Shown here piece after piece: positions 26,601 to 36,812 of a stretch of DNA of 64,000 nucleotides. The translations under genes and the position numbers were made by a program. Each line of letters starts with the position of its first letter. Position 1 is the stretch's first letter. The notes under the pieces are model-generated. The model did not search any database, was not told the origin of the DNA, and saw only the letters and a program-made list of their open reading frames with translations. Source of the stretch: Stentor roeselii (taxonomy: Eukaryota; Ciliophora; Heterotrichea; Heterotrichida; Stentoridae). The stretch covers positions 62,001 through 126,000 of the forward strand of contig RSEH01000096.1 of the NCBI GenBank assembly GCA_006503475.1, read 5' to 3'.

Positions 26601-27068
26601 TTAAAATATCATACAAGAACTATCAGGTAAAATTTCCTTTTCATACTGTAAAAGTTGCTGTCGAAATGCAGGAATCGGGTCAGCTTGAGGGTGTTTTTTC
26701 TTTAATAAAGAAAAAGCTTGGGTAAATCGAAGTTTCTGACTTTTCATTAAATAAGACAAAACCATGCTCACTGATCGAGACTTCGCCTGTGCACAATGGA
26801 CTAAGACTTTACCCTTTTGCATCCCTTTTTGAATGAATTGATAGGCTTCTTCGAAGTATTCTTTTAAGGATTGAACTGGGCTGTCGTCTATTTTTAAATG
26901 TTTGTAGGTGAAGGTCTTAGGAAATCTGCAGGTTAATTCTTCACCACAGACTAAAATGTGAGTAATGTTTAGTTGGAGAAGGATATTGTAGTTTAAAGAT
27001 GCCAGATAGTCTCCGATGTAGAGTTTAGGAGAAATACTTCTAATGCTGTCTACTGTGAGGTAAGACAT
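26601..27068 (-). CDS. Dual-specificity protein phosphatase, copy A
   Basis: 155 residues, a bare DSP catalytic domain. It shows the SPKLYIGDYLAS start, a general-acid Asp in KIDDSP, and the P-loop HCAQAKSRS, matching HCx5R. Active-site Cys and Arg are present. The usual Gly in the P-loop is Ala-Lys here. Small atypical DUSPs dephosphorylate Ser/Thr/Tyr in the cytosol or nucleus; the substrate is unknown. A close relative lies at 27976-28425. Confidence 0.9.
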   Translation of the reverse strand: MSYLTVDSIRSISPKLYIGDYLASLNYNILLQLNITHILVCGEELTCRFPKTFTYKHLKIDDSPVQSLKEYFEEAYQFIQKGMQKGKVLVHCAQAKSRSVSMVLSYLMKSQKLRFTQAFSLLKKKHPQADPIPAFRQQLLQYEKEILPDSSCMIF

Positions 27069-27339
27069 TTTTATATACCATTAAAAAAATTTGAATTTTT
27101 TGCTCCCGAAAATTGAGCAGGTACAAAAAAGTAGTAAAAAGAGAAGATTTCAAAGGAATAGAATGGTTTCAAAGAATAATTAAGAGAAATATTAACTTTT
27201 TTGGAGTAAAGTGAATCAAATGGGCTTTCAACTCAGGATATTTTAAAAGATAAATAAGAGAATTTAGTCTGAATTTTCAATAATTTTAGAATTAAGGCAA
27301 AATTTAGAAATATGGATAAATTTACACCCGATTAAAACT

Positions 27340-27958
27340 ATGGAGCCTATGGAAAATTCAAGTTATCTCGTATTTACTATGTCAGGACCCTCAGTATTGG
27401 GAAGAGAGGTACAAGTCTGAAGATTCCTACGAATGGCTTTTGAACTTCCAGCAGTTAAGTCCAGTTCTTTCCAACTACATCCACCCAAATGATAAAATCT
27501 TGGTACTCGGTTCTGGAAACTCAGGTTTTAGCAGCGATTTGTACTTATCCCTATGTAAAACAATAACAAACATCGACATCTCACAAGTAGTTATCTCAAA
27601 AATGCAAGAAAAACATCACGAAAAAGTAGAAATGGCCTGGCTTCAAATGGACATGTTGAACCTTTCATTCGAAAACCATTCTTTCGATGTTTTGATTGAT
27701 AAAGCGACTATGGACGTTCTTCAATGCGACAATGAAGACTGTTGGGATCCAAGTGAAGAAGTCCTGCAAAGAGTTTCTTTATTTTACAGTAACTGCTGGA
27801 AAGTTTTAAAAAATCAAGGAAAACTCATTCAAATCTCATTCGACCAGCCTCATTTCAGAAGAAAATACATCAATTTCGACATCTGGGACTTGCAAGTAAG
27901 AACAGTTGAGGGAAATACTCTTCCTTATTTCGTTTATATATTGAGTAAAAAGACTTAA
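27340..27958 (+). CDS. EEF1AKMT4-like methyltransferase (two exons, 16-nt intron)
   Basis: Exon 1 is 27340-27369, a 16-nt intron lies at 27370-27385, exon 2 is 27386-27958; 200 residues after splicing. Only splicing joins the ATG to the conserved start LDPQYWEERY and SEDSYEWLL. The class I SAM-dependent fold shows motif I ILVLGSGNSG, acidic NIDIS, and DKATMDVL. The order matches the METTL13/EEF1AKMT4 group, which methylates lysines of elongation factor 1A; the C-terminal PHFRRKY and the short length favour the EEF1AKMT4 side. It converges with phosphatase copy B, 17 bases apart. Confidence 0.87.
27370..27385 (+). other. 16-nt intron in the methyltransferase gene
   Basis: GTATTTACTATGTCAG, phase 0. 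Its removal changes the frame and links ATG exon 1 to the conserved YWEERY block. Confidence 0.85.
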
Positions 27959-27975
27959 CTAGTAACTTTTAAAAA

Positions 27976-28425
27976 TTATAAACTTCTCTCAAAAGCCTCT
28001 AATTGTGACACAAAACCTGGATTCGGGCTTGACTCTGGATGTTTTTTTCTTACTTTTTCAAAGGCTTTTGAAAAACTCAGTCTTTTTTCACGCATCAGAA
28101 AACTTATCGTGATTGAAACTGACCTTGAACGCCCTTGAGCGCAGTGGACCAGGACTCCTCCTGAGTTGATTCCTTCTGATATGAATGAATGACATTCGTT
28201 GAAATATTGAGAAATCGACTGGCTTGGGATATCATCGATTTCAATTTTGAGGTATTTGAATCTTTGAGGAAATCTGCAGGTTAACTCGTAACCACAGACG
28301 AGAATATGAGTGATTCCTTGTGATGCTAACAGTTTTGAGTTGATTGAAGCGAAGTAGTCTCCAAGATATAAGTTTTTACTGATTTTATCAAGAGAATACC
28401 CTTTTTGATGCTCCATACTTTTCAC
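27976..28425 (-). CDS. Dual-specificity protein phosphatase, copy B
   Basis: 149 residues, clearly a paralogue of the gene at 26601-27068: both share LYIGDY/LYLGDY, THILVCG, ELTCRFP and KKHP. The P-loop here is HCAQGRSRS, closer to the classical DSP signature. The general-acid Asp lies in IEIDDIP. It is a stand-alone catalytic domain of unknown substrate. Confidence 0.9.
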   Translation of the reverse strand: MKSMEHQKGYSLDKISKNLYLGDYFASINSKLLASQGITHILVCGYELTCRFPQRFKYLKIEIDDIPSQSISQYFNECHSFISEGINSGGVLVHCAQGRSRSVSITISFLMREKRLSFSKAFEKVRKKHPESSPNPGFVSQLEAFERSL

Positions 28426-28707
28426 AATAGAAAGTTATAATCAATGATTTGGCTTTATATCTAATTAATAGTCTTAAAACTGCATATTGATAAAAAGATT
28501 GAGTATAAATAAAGTCTTCCCATTAGTGAAAAAATAAACAATTATTTATTTTCAAATCTTCAACACTCGATTCAATTTTAAGCCTCTTCTAATCATCTGA
28601 AAAAAGGAAAAATTAATGACTTTCAATAAATAATTTCTTTACACTTTCAACCATTCACTAATCTCAATAAGCGTCTTATACCAAATACCAAACTAATAAA
28701 AACTCTA

Positions 28708-29892
28708 ATGGAAAACCCTGACCTATTTTTTCCAGAACTCTCTCCAATTGAAAACAACATCCTTGAGCGAAACTACAGCGTTGACGATGGTGAAGCTATC
28801 TTGATCATCTCTTTGGATATTGGTGATGGTCGCAAAGATGAGATTCGAGTTTATGAACATGACAACTCGGATCAACTTGCTCTTGACTTCTGCTATAAGC
28901 ATAAACTAGGTGCAAGAGCAAAAATACTTTTAGCTGATGAAATTGAAAAGTATTTTAAAATTGCACTGAGCAGAGCAGTGGCTTTGGTTATCTCGCAAGA
29001 AGGATGCAAATCGCAAACGGCCAAAACAACTGGAAGTCGAGGAGGCCGGAACCAAACTTTTACCCAGAGATCCATGCAAGTAAAGCAAAACATGATAAAA
29101 CTAACCCAACCAAAATCTCCTGAAAAACCCTCAATTTCAATGTACGAGCCTTTAAGCAAGCGACTATCACCCACAAAGTTATCATCAAACCAATCCTCAG
29201 TCCACAACTCGCCAGCTCCTCGTAAAAGACCAAACAAGCGTTTCCAGTCAATGTACGAGCGAAATGACGACTCATTCAATAATTTCATAGTATCCAAGTC
29301 AGTCTGGGCAGTTGATTCAAGTATTTCAAGTGTTTCAACAAGTTTTTACACTAAGCCAGACATAAAGCCAGTGGATAAGTCTGAAAGAATCATGAAAAAA
29401 GTGAAATATTCGCGTTATAAAGAAATTTTCAACTCACTTAACCCAAACCCAAAGGGAGTCATTTCGCCTGAGACTATTCAGCGTAATTCACTTTCACCTA
29501 ACCTGCTTAAAATCATTCATCCACTGATTGAAGAACTGGAATCACTTAATGAAACTCTTGACTTTCATGAGTTTTATGATGCGATGGAAATTCTTATGAA
29601 AGTTCTCACACCTGGAGAGAAAAGCACTCTTCTCTTGCCTAATAAAACGACTCAGAATCTTGAAGTTCCTAAACCTTTTGTTAAAAATGTTTCGATGTCT
29701 ACTCGGAATATGAGCACTTCCAGTTTGTATGAACGAGGATTGCAGAAAAAACAAGAATTTTCCAGGAAAATTGAAAAAGAAAAGGAAATTATTCATGAAG
29801 CTGAAATGAAAGAATGTAAATTCATTCCGAAAATCACTAGTGTACATCGAAGGTCACTTAGTAGTAAGAGTGTAAAAGGATTTCAAAAGTAA
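28708..29892 (+). CDS. Unrecognised protein with an N-terminal alpha/beta domain and long disordered tail
   Basis: 394 residues. Residues about 25-90 look folded (ILIISLDIGDGRKDEI, then RVYEHDN and a helix LALDFCYKHKL), a pattern that recalls ubiquitin-like N-terminal modules of ciliary and ciliate proteins, but I cannot name it. Residues 100-225 are S/P/K-rich and disordered. A second helical block (about 232-310) resembles a paired EF-hand-like region without calcium ligands. The C-terminus is charged and helical. No signal peptide. Confidence 0.75.
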   Translation: MENPDLFFPELSPIENNILERNYSVDDGEAILIISLDIGDGRKDEIRVYEHDNSDQLALDFCYKHKLGARAKILLADEIEKYFKIALSRAVALVISQEGCKSQTAKTTGSRGGRNQTFTQRSMQVKQNMIKLTQPKSPEKPSISMYEPLSKRLSPTKLSSNQSSVHNSPAPRKRPNKRFQSMYERNDDSFNNFIVSKSVWAVDSSISSVSTSFYTKPDIKPVDKSERIMKKVKYSRYKEIFNSLNPNPKGVISPETIQRNSLSPNLLKIIHPLIEELESLNETLDFHEFYDAMEILMKVLTPGEKSTLLLPNKTTQNLEVPKPFVKNVSMSTRNMSTSSLYERGLQKKQEFSRKIEKEKEIIHEAEMKECKFIPKITSVHRRSLSSKSVKGFQK

Positions 29893-30690
29893 ATTTAAGA
29901 TTAATTAGTTAGGGTTTTTGGGATTTTGAATTTCTTTAATTGATTTTGAATTAGAATTTCTGTTATTGAGAGGGATACTTCTTTGATAGAATTAGAATAT
30001 GTTGCTTTTCATTTATTTTGAATTAGGATTTCTGTTATTGAGAGGGATACTTCTTTTATAGTAAGTAATTTGAAGATATTTTTTAGAAGTAAAATATTAT
30101 AAGAAATAAAGTAGTGTAACAGATGAAAAATTTGTAATGAATAAATACTAAATTTCATAGTTAATCTCTTTATTTTAACACAATAGCTGCATTTATTCTT
30201 GAACGCTTCAAAGTTTTTTAAGATGAATGTGATCCAGAGCTCTCCATAATTTAACAAAGTTATTTTCCAACATCCAAGATACTTGGTAAATTTTGATAAA
30301 AAATTGGGTGAATAATTGAACATTCGAACTTTAGCATCTCAAAAGTTCTGGATACTCAATGATATAGTATGAATTATAGTAAAAACTAAATTAGGATATA
30401 GGAATTATTTAGATACAATTGCAAAACTTAAGAAATTCTGGAAATAATTTGAAGATTTGTAAGTGGATTATATCAGTAAAGGCAAATATTATTATAAAAA
30501 CAAGGAAAATATTATTTAACCCCAACCTTGGTTTATTTCAAAAAATTTCTTTGTTCAAGAAAAGTCCAACTTTAAACATATTAAAATTTTATCAACTGAT
30601 ATCTAAACTTAGCCTTCCATATCTTAACAAAATATTCTATATGAAAACATAATTCTCCTTTCATAATAACTAAAGTATGAAATGCATTAA
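29893..30690. other. Intergenic region
   Basis: About 800 bases without a supported gene. Short frames at 30009-30323 and 30419-30652 are low-complexity I/L/K/N and look like chance in AT-rich DNA. It contains the direct repeat listed separately. Confidence 0.45.
29944..30061. repeat. Direct repeat, two copies of about 46 bp
   Basis: Copies at 29944-29989 and 30016-30061 share TTTTGAATTAG, ATTTCTGTTATTGAGAGG and GATACTTCTTT with only a few differences, separated by 26 bases. Such close direct duplication just after a stop codon could mark a local duplication or a 3'-end element. Confidence 0.85.
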
Positions 30691-31263
30691 CTAATTTAAT
30701 CTAAAATGCGGGTCTCCACAATAACTTTCTTCTTGTAATGTGAGGGTTATGTTATCATCAGAAAATCCTCTATCATAAGCAAGTTGGTAATAAGGTGAAG
30801 GATCGAAGTCAGGTGAATTTGCATAGAGTTCAATATAATCTTTTTTGGTCTCGCCGTCATCTGATGTGCAATAGTAATTAACAAAGTAAGTTTCTTGATC
30901 GGTATCAATCATCACTCCTTCAACATCCCCTTCCTCATGAATTTCGGTAAATCTACCCCAGTTGCCTTCATGAATGTGGTGGTCAACGCTGAAGTAGTCA
31001 ATAAAATAAACCCTGCCGGGGATTCCACTATACTTCGCAGCATCTAAGTAGTGATTGCTTTGTGATTTGAATTCAATCCTTACGCATTCTCCATAGCCAT
31101 TAGGTCCATAATCTGATCTATAGATTTGGTAAAAGGGTTGATTCAAAAAGTCAATATTCAAGCCAGGGAGCTTTTGTTCTGAAGGACAGTTTCCAGGACG
31201 ACCTAGATTGACCCATTCCCAAGCAAGAGAGAGAGAAATAAAACTCAGGAGAAGCGATTTCAT
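30691..31263 (-). CDS. Secreted lipocalin-like protein, copy 1
   Basis: 190 residues. The signal peptide is MKSLLLSFISLSLAW. The mature part has four Cys and the segment IDTDQETYFVNYYC, which corresponds to lipocalin conserved region 2 (TDY), followed by RGFSDDNITLTL near the end. Lipocalins are beta-barrels that carry small hydrophobic ligands outside the cell. Region 1 (GxW) is only weakly kept. It is the most divergent of three tandem copies. Role inferred from fold resemblance only. Confidence 0.72.
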   Translation of the reverse strand: MKSLLLSFISLSLAWEWVNLGRPGNCPSEQKLPGLNIDFLNQPFYQIYRSDYGPNGYGECVRIEFKSQSNHYLDAAKYSGIPGRVYFIDYFSVDHHIHEGNWGRFTEIHEEGDVEGVMIDTDQETYFVNYYCTSDDGETKKDYIELYANSPDFDPSPYYQLAYDRGFSDDNITLTLQEESYCGDPHFRLN

Positions 31264-31292
31264 ATTTATGGACGAAATTTTTTGGGAAATGG
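31264..31292 (-). promoter_or_regulatory. Shared leader of lipocalin-like copy 1
   Basis: Read on the minus strand, the bases just before the ATG are TTTCGTCCATAAAT, identical to copy 2 and nearly so in copy 3. Since intergenic DNA here is otherwise unalike, this points to a conserved promoter or initiation element. Confidence 0.55.
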
Positions 31293-31560
31293 AAACTTTG
31301 GCTTGATTTATGTATGAGTGAATCGAAAATTTATGAAGAAGTGATAGCTAAATTCTGTAGTTTCTAGATATTAAGTGATTAGGATTTTTATTATTAGTCT
31401 TAAAGTAAGATTTTACTCTGAGAAAAAAGGGTAAGGATTGCATTTTAGAAATTTTAAAACAATTTTTGGTGGTTTATATAAAGGAAAGAATGAATTGATT
31501 CTCTACTCATATTGAAAAAAAAACTTTGTGTTAAATTATGCTGAAAGAAAAATTTAAAAA

Positions 31561-31598
31561 TATTAGGAACTTTGTTCCTACTATCCGTTTTGAATAGA
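31561..31598 (-). promoter_or_regulatory. Upstream element of lipocalin-like copy 1
   Basis: Plus-strand core ATTAGGAACTTTG, then CTATCCGTTTTGAAT. Similar cores lie upstream of copies 2 and 3 in the same order. About 300 bases from the start codon. Confidence 0.5.
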
Positions 31599-31941
31599 TT
31601 ACAATAGAGTATGGAGTTTTTGAACTATTTTTGCTTAAACACCCATCTCGATCCCACCTATTAATGAATATATTACAGTAAGTAGCCCTTTGATTAATTT
31701 AAACTTTCGACTAAACTGAATATCAATATCCACAAAGAAAATAATCCTTCAAAACATTATGATTACTCTGAAACTCAAGAAACCTTATTATTTTGATGGA
31801 TTATTCATCTAGGTGAGAATTTTTGATATAACCCAGTTAGATAAGTATTCTTAACCCTTAACTATACTGAATTTAAAAATTTATCAGTATTTAGGTTAAT
31901 TTCAAATAATCGTATATTAAAAGCTTAAGAGTATGCATTAT

Positions 31942-32526
31942 CTAGTAATTAGTCCTAATGGTAGCCTCACCACAGTACTCAACATTTTGATTAAGTCTTG
32001 TTAATTCTTCATCCTTGTAGCCCCTGTCATAAGCATATTGGTAATATTTTGAATCATCAAAATCTCGGTAAATAGAATAAGTCTCAAAATATTTCCAAGT
32101 TTTTGTATTATTGTCACTAGGAACACAATATATAATCACATAATAAGTTTCATAATCAGTATCAAGCACTTCAAAAGGTAAAGAAAACCCAAATGTGATA
32201 TCAGCCATGCCTCCTTTTCCCCAAAAGCCTGGCTTTGTATCCCAAGTCATAATGAAATCATTCACATAGTAAAATCCGTCTTGAAGCTTTGTATAAAAGG
32301 TATAATTTTGAACATTTCCTACTGGCTCATCCCAAATGAAATAGTTGCATTGACCATAATCAAATATATCATCACTGGACCTTGTGATAATGTAAAATAT
32401 TTTGTTTGGAATACCTGTTGAAAACTTATCCATCCCTCCAGTTTTTTCACAGACTCCGTCATCCAAATTCGCTTCCCAATCCCAGGCAAGAGTGAGGCAG
32501 ATAAAGCTCAGAAGCAGCGATTTCAT
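31942..32526 (-). CDS. Secreted lipocalin-like protein, copy 2
   Basis: 194 residues from ATG 32526; an in-frame ATG 16 codons upstream is less likely because the signal peptide (MKSLLLSFICLTLAWDW) and conserved leader place the start here. The mature part has LDTDYETYYVIIYC, an exact lipocalin region-2 TDY motif, then IYRDFD with an Arg as in region 3, then YDRGYKDEELTRL and a Cys near the end. Extracellular ligand-binding is inferred. Confidence 0.77.
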   Translation of the reverse strand: MKSLLLSFICLTLAWDWEANLDDGVCEKTGGMDKFSTGIPNKIFYIITRSSDDIFDYGQCNYFIWDEPVGNVQNYTFYTKLQDGFYYVNDFIMTWDTKPGFWGKGGMADITFGFSLPFEVLDTDYETYYVIIYCVPSDNNTKTWKYFETYSIYRDFDDSKYYQYAYDRGYKDEELTRLNQNVEYCGEATIRTNY

Positions 32527-32556
32527 ATTTATGGACGAAATTTTATGGAAATATGA
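32527..32556 (-). promoter_or_regulatory. Shared leader of lipocalin-like copy 2
   Basis: Minus-strand TTTCGTCCATAAAT directly before the ATG, identical to copy 1. Confidence 0.55.
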
Positions 32557-32760
32557 GAACTTATTAGATTTCATTTGAATGAATCAAAAGATAATAATTA
32601 GAGAAGAGTTTTATGAGATTGTAATAGAAAATAATTGAATATTTGAAAAATAATTTGTTTTTTATAGAAAATTATCAGATGATAAGGAAGGAGTATTAAA
32701 TAAAGAATAGTTTCAGAGTATTGTAGAGATAGGTGTGGTTTTTTTAAATGTAAAGAAGAA

Positions 32761-32799
32761 ATAGTAGGAACTCTTGTATACGCTATTCGTTTTTAATGG
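32761..32799 (-). promoter_or_regulatory. Upstream element of lipocalin-like copy 2
   Basis: Plus-strand ATAGTAGGAACTCTTGTATA followed by CGCTATTCGTTTTTAATGG. It lies 235 bases from the start codon, nearly the same distance as the element of copy 3. Confidence 0.55.
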
Positions 32800-33217
32800 A
32801 AAATATGTTTGAGTTTAAAGTTATTTTCGATATAAAATGGTAGAGTTCTTTGAATTACGTTTACGAAGTATAAAATTGTTGTGTAATTCAGGTTAGTTGA
32901 AGAAGTGATATTCAAGTAAGAAATTTTGATTAAAATCATTAAATATTTAGAAAAATATAGCTTCTAGTAAGAAATTTAGAAAATTTAAGTTTAGGGTAAA
33001 TGCTTAACTCTTAACGTATCCTCATAACTTATAAAGTATTTTTTGTATCGAAAAAAAAAATTTAAACATCCAAGTGAAGAAAAATTTCAATAATAAGCTA
33101 AAATATTCGATAGAATGTAAAGGATTAAAGTTTAAAATTATGATAAAAGGTAAATGGAAACTACCATCTTCAATCTCAAATCTCTCTGATCAATATCTTA
33201 ATTAAGCTATGCATAAA

Positions 33218-33796
33218 CTAATTAGTTCTGATTGTATATTCCCCACAATATTCAACGTCTAAAAGCGTGTTTTCAAGTTGTTCATCAGTAAATCCCCTAT
33301 CATACGCATAATGGAAATAAATGGAACTATCAAAATCACGAGTGGTTGCATAAACCGCAAAATAGTCTCTTTTATAATTTTCATCAGCCTGAGTGCAACT
33401 ATAATAAACATAATAAGTTTCAAAGTCAGTCTCAAGTACTTCAAAAGGTAAATGACTTCCATGAGTATATTCAGTGATATTTCCCTTTCCCCAGTGACCC
33501 TGCTGAGTATACCATTCAATAGTAAATTCATTTTCGTAATACTTCCCATCCTGGAACATGACATAAAAAGTATAATTTTGGAATTCATTATCTGTCTCAT
33601 GAAACTCTGCCCATGAACATGCACCGTAATTCATATCACCGTAACTTGATCTTGTGATCTGGTAAAATTTTGTATCGATTACAGCAGTTGAATAAGCATT
33701 TAGTCCAGATGTACTGTTGCATACTCCTTCGCGAAGTGTATAAATCCAGTCCCAAGAATAAGAGAGAGACAGAATACTCAAAAGCAGCAAATTCAT
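33218..33796 (-). CDS. Secreted lipocalin-like protein, copy 3
   Basis: 192 residues with signal peptide MNLLLLSILSLSYSWDW. It shares with copy 2 the segments YYENEFT/YYVNDFI, GHWGKGN/GFWGKGG, SLPFEVL and TDFETYYV, then YDRGFTDEQLENTL and a terminal TIRTN. The lipocalin region-2 motif is TDF here. Copies 2 and 3 are closer to each other than to copy 1. Confidence 0.77.
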   Translation of the reverse strand: MNLLLLSILSLSYSWDWIYTLREGVCNSTSGLNAYSTAVIDTKFYQITRSSYGDMNYGACSWAEFHETDNEFQNYTFYVMFQDGKYYENEFTIEWYTQQGHWGKGNITEYTHGSHLPFEVLETDFETYYVYYSCTQADENYKRDYFAVYATTRDFDSSIYFHYAYDRGFTDEQLENTLLDVEYCGEYTIRTN

Positions 33797-33826
33797 ATTT
33801 ATGGTCGAAGATTTTTAGGGAAATGG
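33797..33826 (-). promoter_or_regulatory. Shared leader of lipocalin-like copy 3
   Basis: Minus-strand CTTCGACCATAAAT before the ATG; two differences from copies 1 and 2. Confidence 0.5.
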
Positions 33827-34029
33827 ATTCTTTACAAATATTTGATCATAGAGTGGATTGGTTTAGAAACGGATGAATTAAAGGATTGGGAAATTGTTTT
33901 AAGTTTTTAAAAAAGGTGTATTTGATTTTGGGATTCAAGATAGGGATACAAATGAAAATTGATTTCAAGTTTGGTTTGGAATTAATCTTAAAAGTTTCTG
34001 AATGATTTTAGTTAGGGTATGGAAAAGTA

Positions 34030-34069
34030 ATAGTAGGAACTTTTATAGGTGATATTCGTTTTAAAATGG
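34030..34069 (-). promoter_or_regulatory. Upstream element of lipocalin-like copy 3
   Basis: Plus-strand ATAGTAGGAACTTTTATAGG then TGATATTCGTTTTAAAATGG, closely matching the element of copy 2 and at almost the same distance (234 bases) from its start codon. Confidence 0.55.
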
Positions 34070-34501
34070 TGAGGACCCTATATTTTTTTGTTAGAAACTG
34101 ATTATTAAAGGTTTATAAAGAATGAAACTGGTTATTATATGATATCTTAAAGAAAATTGAATTACTTAAAAATAATTCTTACTGTTTTCTTTAAAATTAT
34201 TTAAACAACCTTGGTTTTCAGTTCAGAAACTGCGAGTATCAATCTGCTTACAACCTAAAAATCTTTTTGAAGTTTGGATCGCATTTAATACGAAACAGTA
34301 TTATTTAGTTCTTTATATATTTACTCAAGGAGATTTCAATGAAAAGTTTCGAAATGAAAAAGTTATTGGCTCATGTAAAATCTTTAACTCATGAAAAACA
34401 TGCTTGCTCATGAAAAATGTTTTATTATACGTTAATTCTAATCAAAAAGTACCTTGTTCTGCTAATCGACGTCTTCAGTTGACAAGTAATAACTAATAAA
34501 T

Positions 34502-36742
34502 ATGAGTGAGGCGGTGTACGCTCTAGAATCTCGAGACGGCATTCGTTGTACCTGGCAATACTGGCCAAATAGCAAAGTTTCAGCAACAAGGAACGTCATC
34601 CCAGTTTCGCTTGTATACAATCCTCGAAAAGAAGGCGAAAATCTTGCATTAGTTGAATACGACCCAGTACTTTGCAGCAAGTGCAAACTCGTGTTGAATC
34701 CTCACTGCAACGTTGACTTTACCTCTAAGGCATGGGTATGTCCAGTTTGCCTTAATCGAAACCAATTTCCAAGTCATTACCGGTCTCATATATCAGAGTC
34801 GACACTACCCACAGAGTTGTCACCGTCTTCAACTACAATGGAGTACATCTTACCTCCAAACACTCAATATCCTCCAGTATTCGTCTTCGTTGTAGACACA
34901 AGTTCAACTCCCGAAGAACTAACCTATCTAAAGTCCTCCTTACAACAAAGTCTAAACTTACTCCCAAGTGAAAGTCTCGTAGGTTTTATTTCCTTCGGCA
35001 AGAACAGTTACGTCTATAACCTAAGCTGGACCGAAAACATCAGATGCGTTGCGTTCCGAGGAGACAAGAACTACGAACTTCAAACCATAAAAGACCAATT
35101 AGGCCTTATCGGAAACGACCCTCGAGGTATCCAAGCCGGAGCGCGTAAATATTTAATGCCAGCAGGAGAATGCGAGTTCAACCTAAACAGCATAATCGAA
35201 GAACTAACCAAAGACTCCTGGCCTGTCTCACAAGGCAAGCGTCCTTTAAGATGCATTGGGACTGCGCTGAATCTCGCAGTTTCTCTTCTTGAAGTAGCTT
35301 TTCCAAGACACGGCGCAAGAATCATGCTCTTCGCAGGGGGTGCCGCGAGTTTCGGCCCAGGAATGATCGTCTCTGAAGACCTTTTAGACTGCATTCGAAC
35401 TCAGGACATGATAAAAAAAGATAACGCGACTTTCACTAAAGCAGCGACGAGTTATTACTCAAGTCTTGCAGTGAGAGCGAGTAACAACGGCCATTCTATT
35501 GATATCTTTTGTTGCGCTATTGACCAGATCGGCTTACTTGAAATGAGAAGTCTTAGTGAAAAGACGGGCGGGTACTTGGTACTTACTGATACCTTCAAAA
35601 GTGACGTTTTTAACTTTTCTTTGAGAAGGATCTTTTCTAGAGACGACACCGGCGCCTTGCAGATGGGCTTCAATGCGACGATTATGTTACTCACTTCAAA
35701 TGACATAAAAATCAACGGCGCAATCGGCCCTGGAGTGTCATTGAAGAAGAAGTCAACTTTTGTTAGTGACACTGAAATTGGAATGGGCGGAACCAACATC
35801 TGGCACGTTGGGAACATCGACAGTCAGACTTCTATTGCGTTTTACCTCGACGTCACTGCAAATGAAAATGAAGCAAGAAGACAATTTGCGTATTGTCAGT
35901 TCCAGACCCGTTATCAACATTCTTCAGGCAGGATGCGTCTCCGAGTGACCACTGTGAAGTACCCTTACGCTGAACAGGGAAATATCGCCAAGGTCATCTC
36001 TGGCTTTGACCAAGAAACTGCTGCTGTCATCATGGCCAGGTGGGCAGTGAGCAAGTCTGAAAATGAAGAAACCATCGACGTCATCAGGTGGCTTGATCGC
36101 ACTCTTATTAGACTTGTCAAAAAATTCGGAGAGTACCAGTCAGACCTGCCTCATACTTTTCGCTTGTGTCGGGAACTCTCGCTTTACCCTCAGTTCATGT
36201 TTCATATGAGACGGTCTCAGTTTTTACAGACTTTTAATGTGAGTCCTGATGAAAGTGCTTATTATCGTACTTTACTTGTTAGGGAAAATGTCACGAATTC
36301 ACTTTTGATGATACAACCTGCACTTTTACAGTACTCTTTTGAAAGTCCTCAACCAACTCCAGTGCTTTTGGATATTGTTTCTTTGAAAAATAATGTGATC
36401 TTGCTTTTAGATACGTTTTTTAATGTGCTTATCTGGCATGGAGATATGATTTCGAAATGGGTGAAGCTGGGGTATCAGGAAAAGGAAGAATATGAACATT
36501 TCAGGACTTTGCTGCAATTGCCGAGAGATGATGCTCAGATTATTTTAACTCAGAGGTTCCCGGTTCCGAAGTTGCAAGAAACTGAATTTGGAAAAGGACC
36601 TGAAAGACTTTTGAAAGCTAAAGTCAACCCTTCTAATGTTAATGCTGGAAACTCTACAGTGGAAAGTGGAAATTATTTCACTGAAGATGTGTCTTTGAAG
36701 GTGTTCATGGATAGTTTGATCCAATATGCTGTTAAATCTTAG
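34502..36742 (+). CDS. SEC23: SEC23, COPII coat GTPase-activating subunit
   Basis: 746 residues, the usual length. Near the N-terminus is [15 protein letters not shown], then a zinc finger with CSKC (about 59-62) and CPVC (about 80-83), the trunk domain starting VFVFVVDTS, the beta-sandwich, helical and gelsolin-like domains ([13 protein letters not shown] at the end). SEC23 stimulates SAR1 GTP hydrolysis as part of the inner COPII coat at ER exit sites. The SAR1-contacting arginine region seems intact. Start ATG 34502 follows TAATAAAT. Confidence 0.95.
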   Translation: MSEAVYALESRDGIRCTWQYWPNSKVSATRNVIPVSLVYNPRKEGENLALVEYDPVLCSKCKLVLNPHCNVDFTSKAWVCPVCLNRNQFPSHYRSHISESTLPTELSPSSTTMEYILPPNTQYPPVFVFVVDTSSTPEELTYLKSSLQQSLNLLPSESLVGFISFGKNSYVYNLSWTENIRCVAFRGDKNYELQTIKDQLGLIGNDPRGIQAGARKYLMPAGECEFNLNSIIEELTKDSWPVSQGKRPLRCIGTALNLAVSLLEVAFPRHGARIMLFAGGAASFGPGMIVSEDLLDCIRTQDMIKKDNATFTKAATSYYSSLAVRASNNGHSIDIFCCAIDQIGLLEMRSLSEKTGGYLVLTDTFKSDVFNFSLRRIFSRDDTGALQMGFNATIMLLTSNDIKINGAIGPGVSLKKKSTFVSDTEIGMGGTNIWHVGNIDSQTSIAFYLDVTANENEARRQFAYCQFQTRYQHSSGRMRLRVTTVKYPYAEQGNIAKVISGFDQETAAVIMARWAVSKSENEETIDVIRWLDRTLIRLVKKFGEYQSDLPHTFRLCRELSLYPQFMFHMRRSQFLQTFNVSPDESAYYRTLLVRENVTNSLLMIQPALLQYSFESPQPTPVLLDIVSLKNNVILLLDTFFNVLIWHGDMISKWVKLGYQEKEEYEHFRTLLQLPRDDAQIILTQRFPVPKLQETEFGKGPERLLKAKVNPSNVNAGNSTVESGNYFTEDVSLKVFMDSLIQYAVKS

Positions 36743-36812
36743 GTCATTAGAATAATAATCAGGATTTTCTGAGGGATTTTGAAGATTTTTATAAAGGAAG
36801 GGTTTAGATTAA

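Larger units (their letters stand above)
31264..31941. other. Spacer between lipocalin-like copies 1 and 2
   Basis: 678 bases without a gene. It holds the leader and the upstream element of copy 1 described separately; the rest is unremarkable AT-rich DNA. Confidence 0.45.
32527..33217. other. Spacer between lipocalin-like copies 2 and 3
   Basis: About 690 bases without a gene, holding the leader and upstream element of copy 2. Confidence 0.45.
33797..34501. other. Divergent intergenic region between lipocalin-like copy 3 and SEC23
   Basis: 705 bases without a gene, containing the leader and upstream element of copy 3. SEC23 has no A/C-rich tract as strong as that of the UPF1-like gene. Confidence 0.45.

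Noticed and set aside
30009-30652. Two short frames between 30009 and 30652
   Set aside because: Low-complexity composition (I, L, K, N), no homology and no normal start context.
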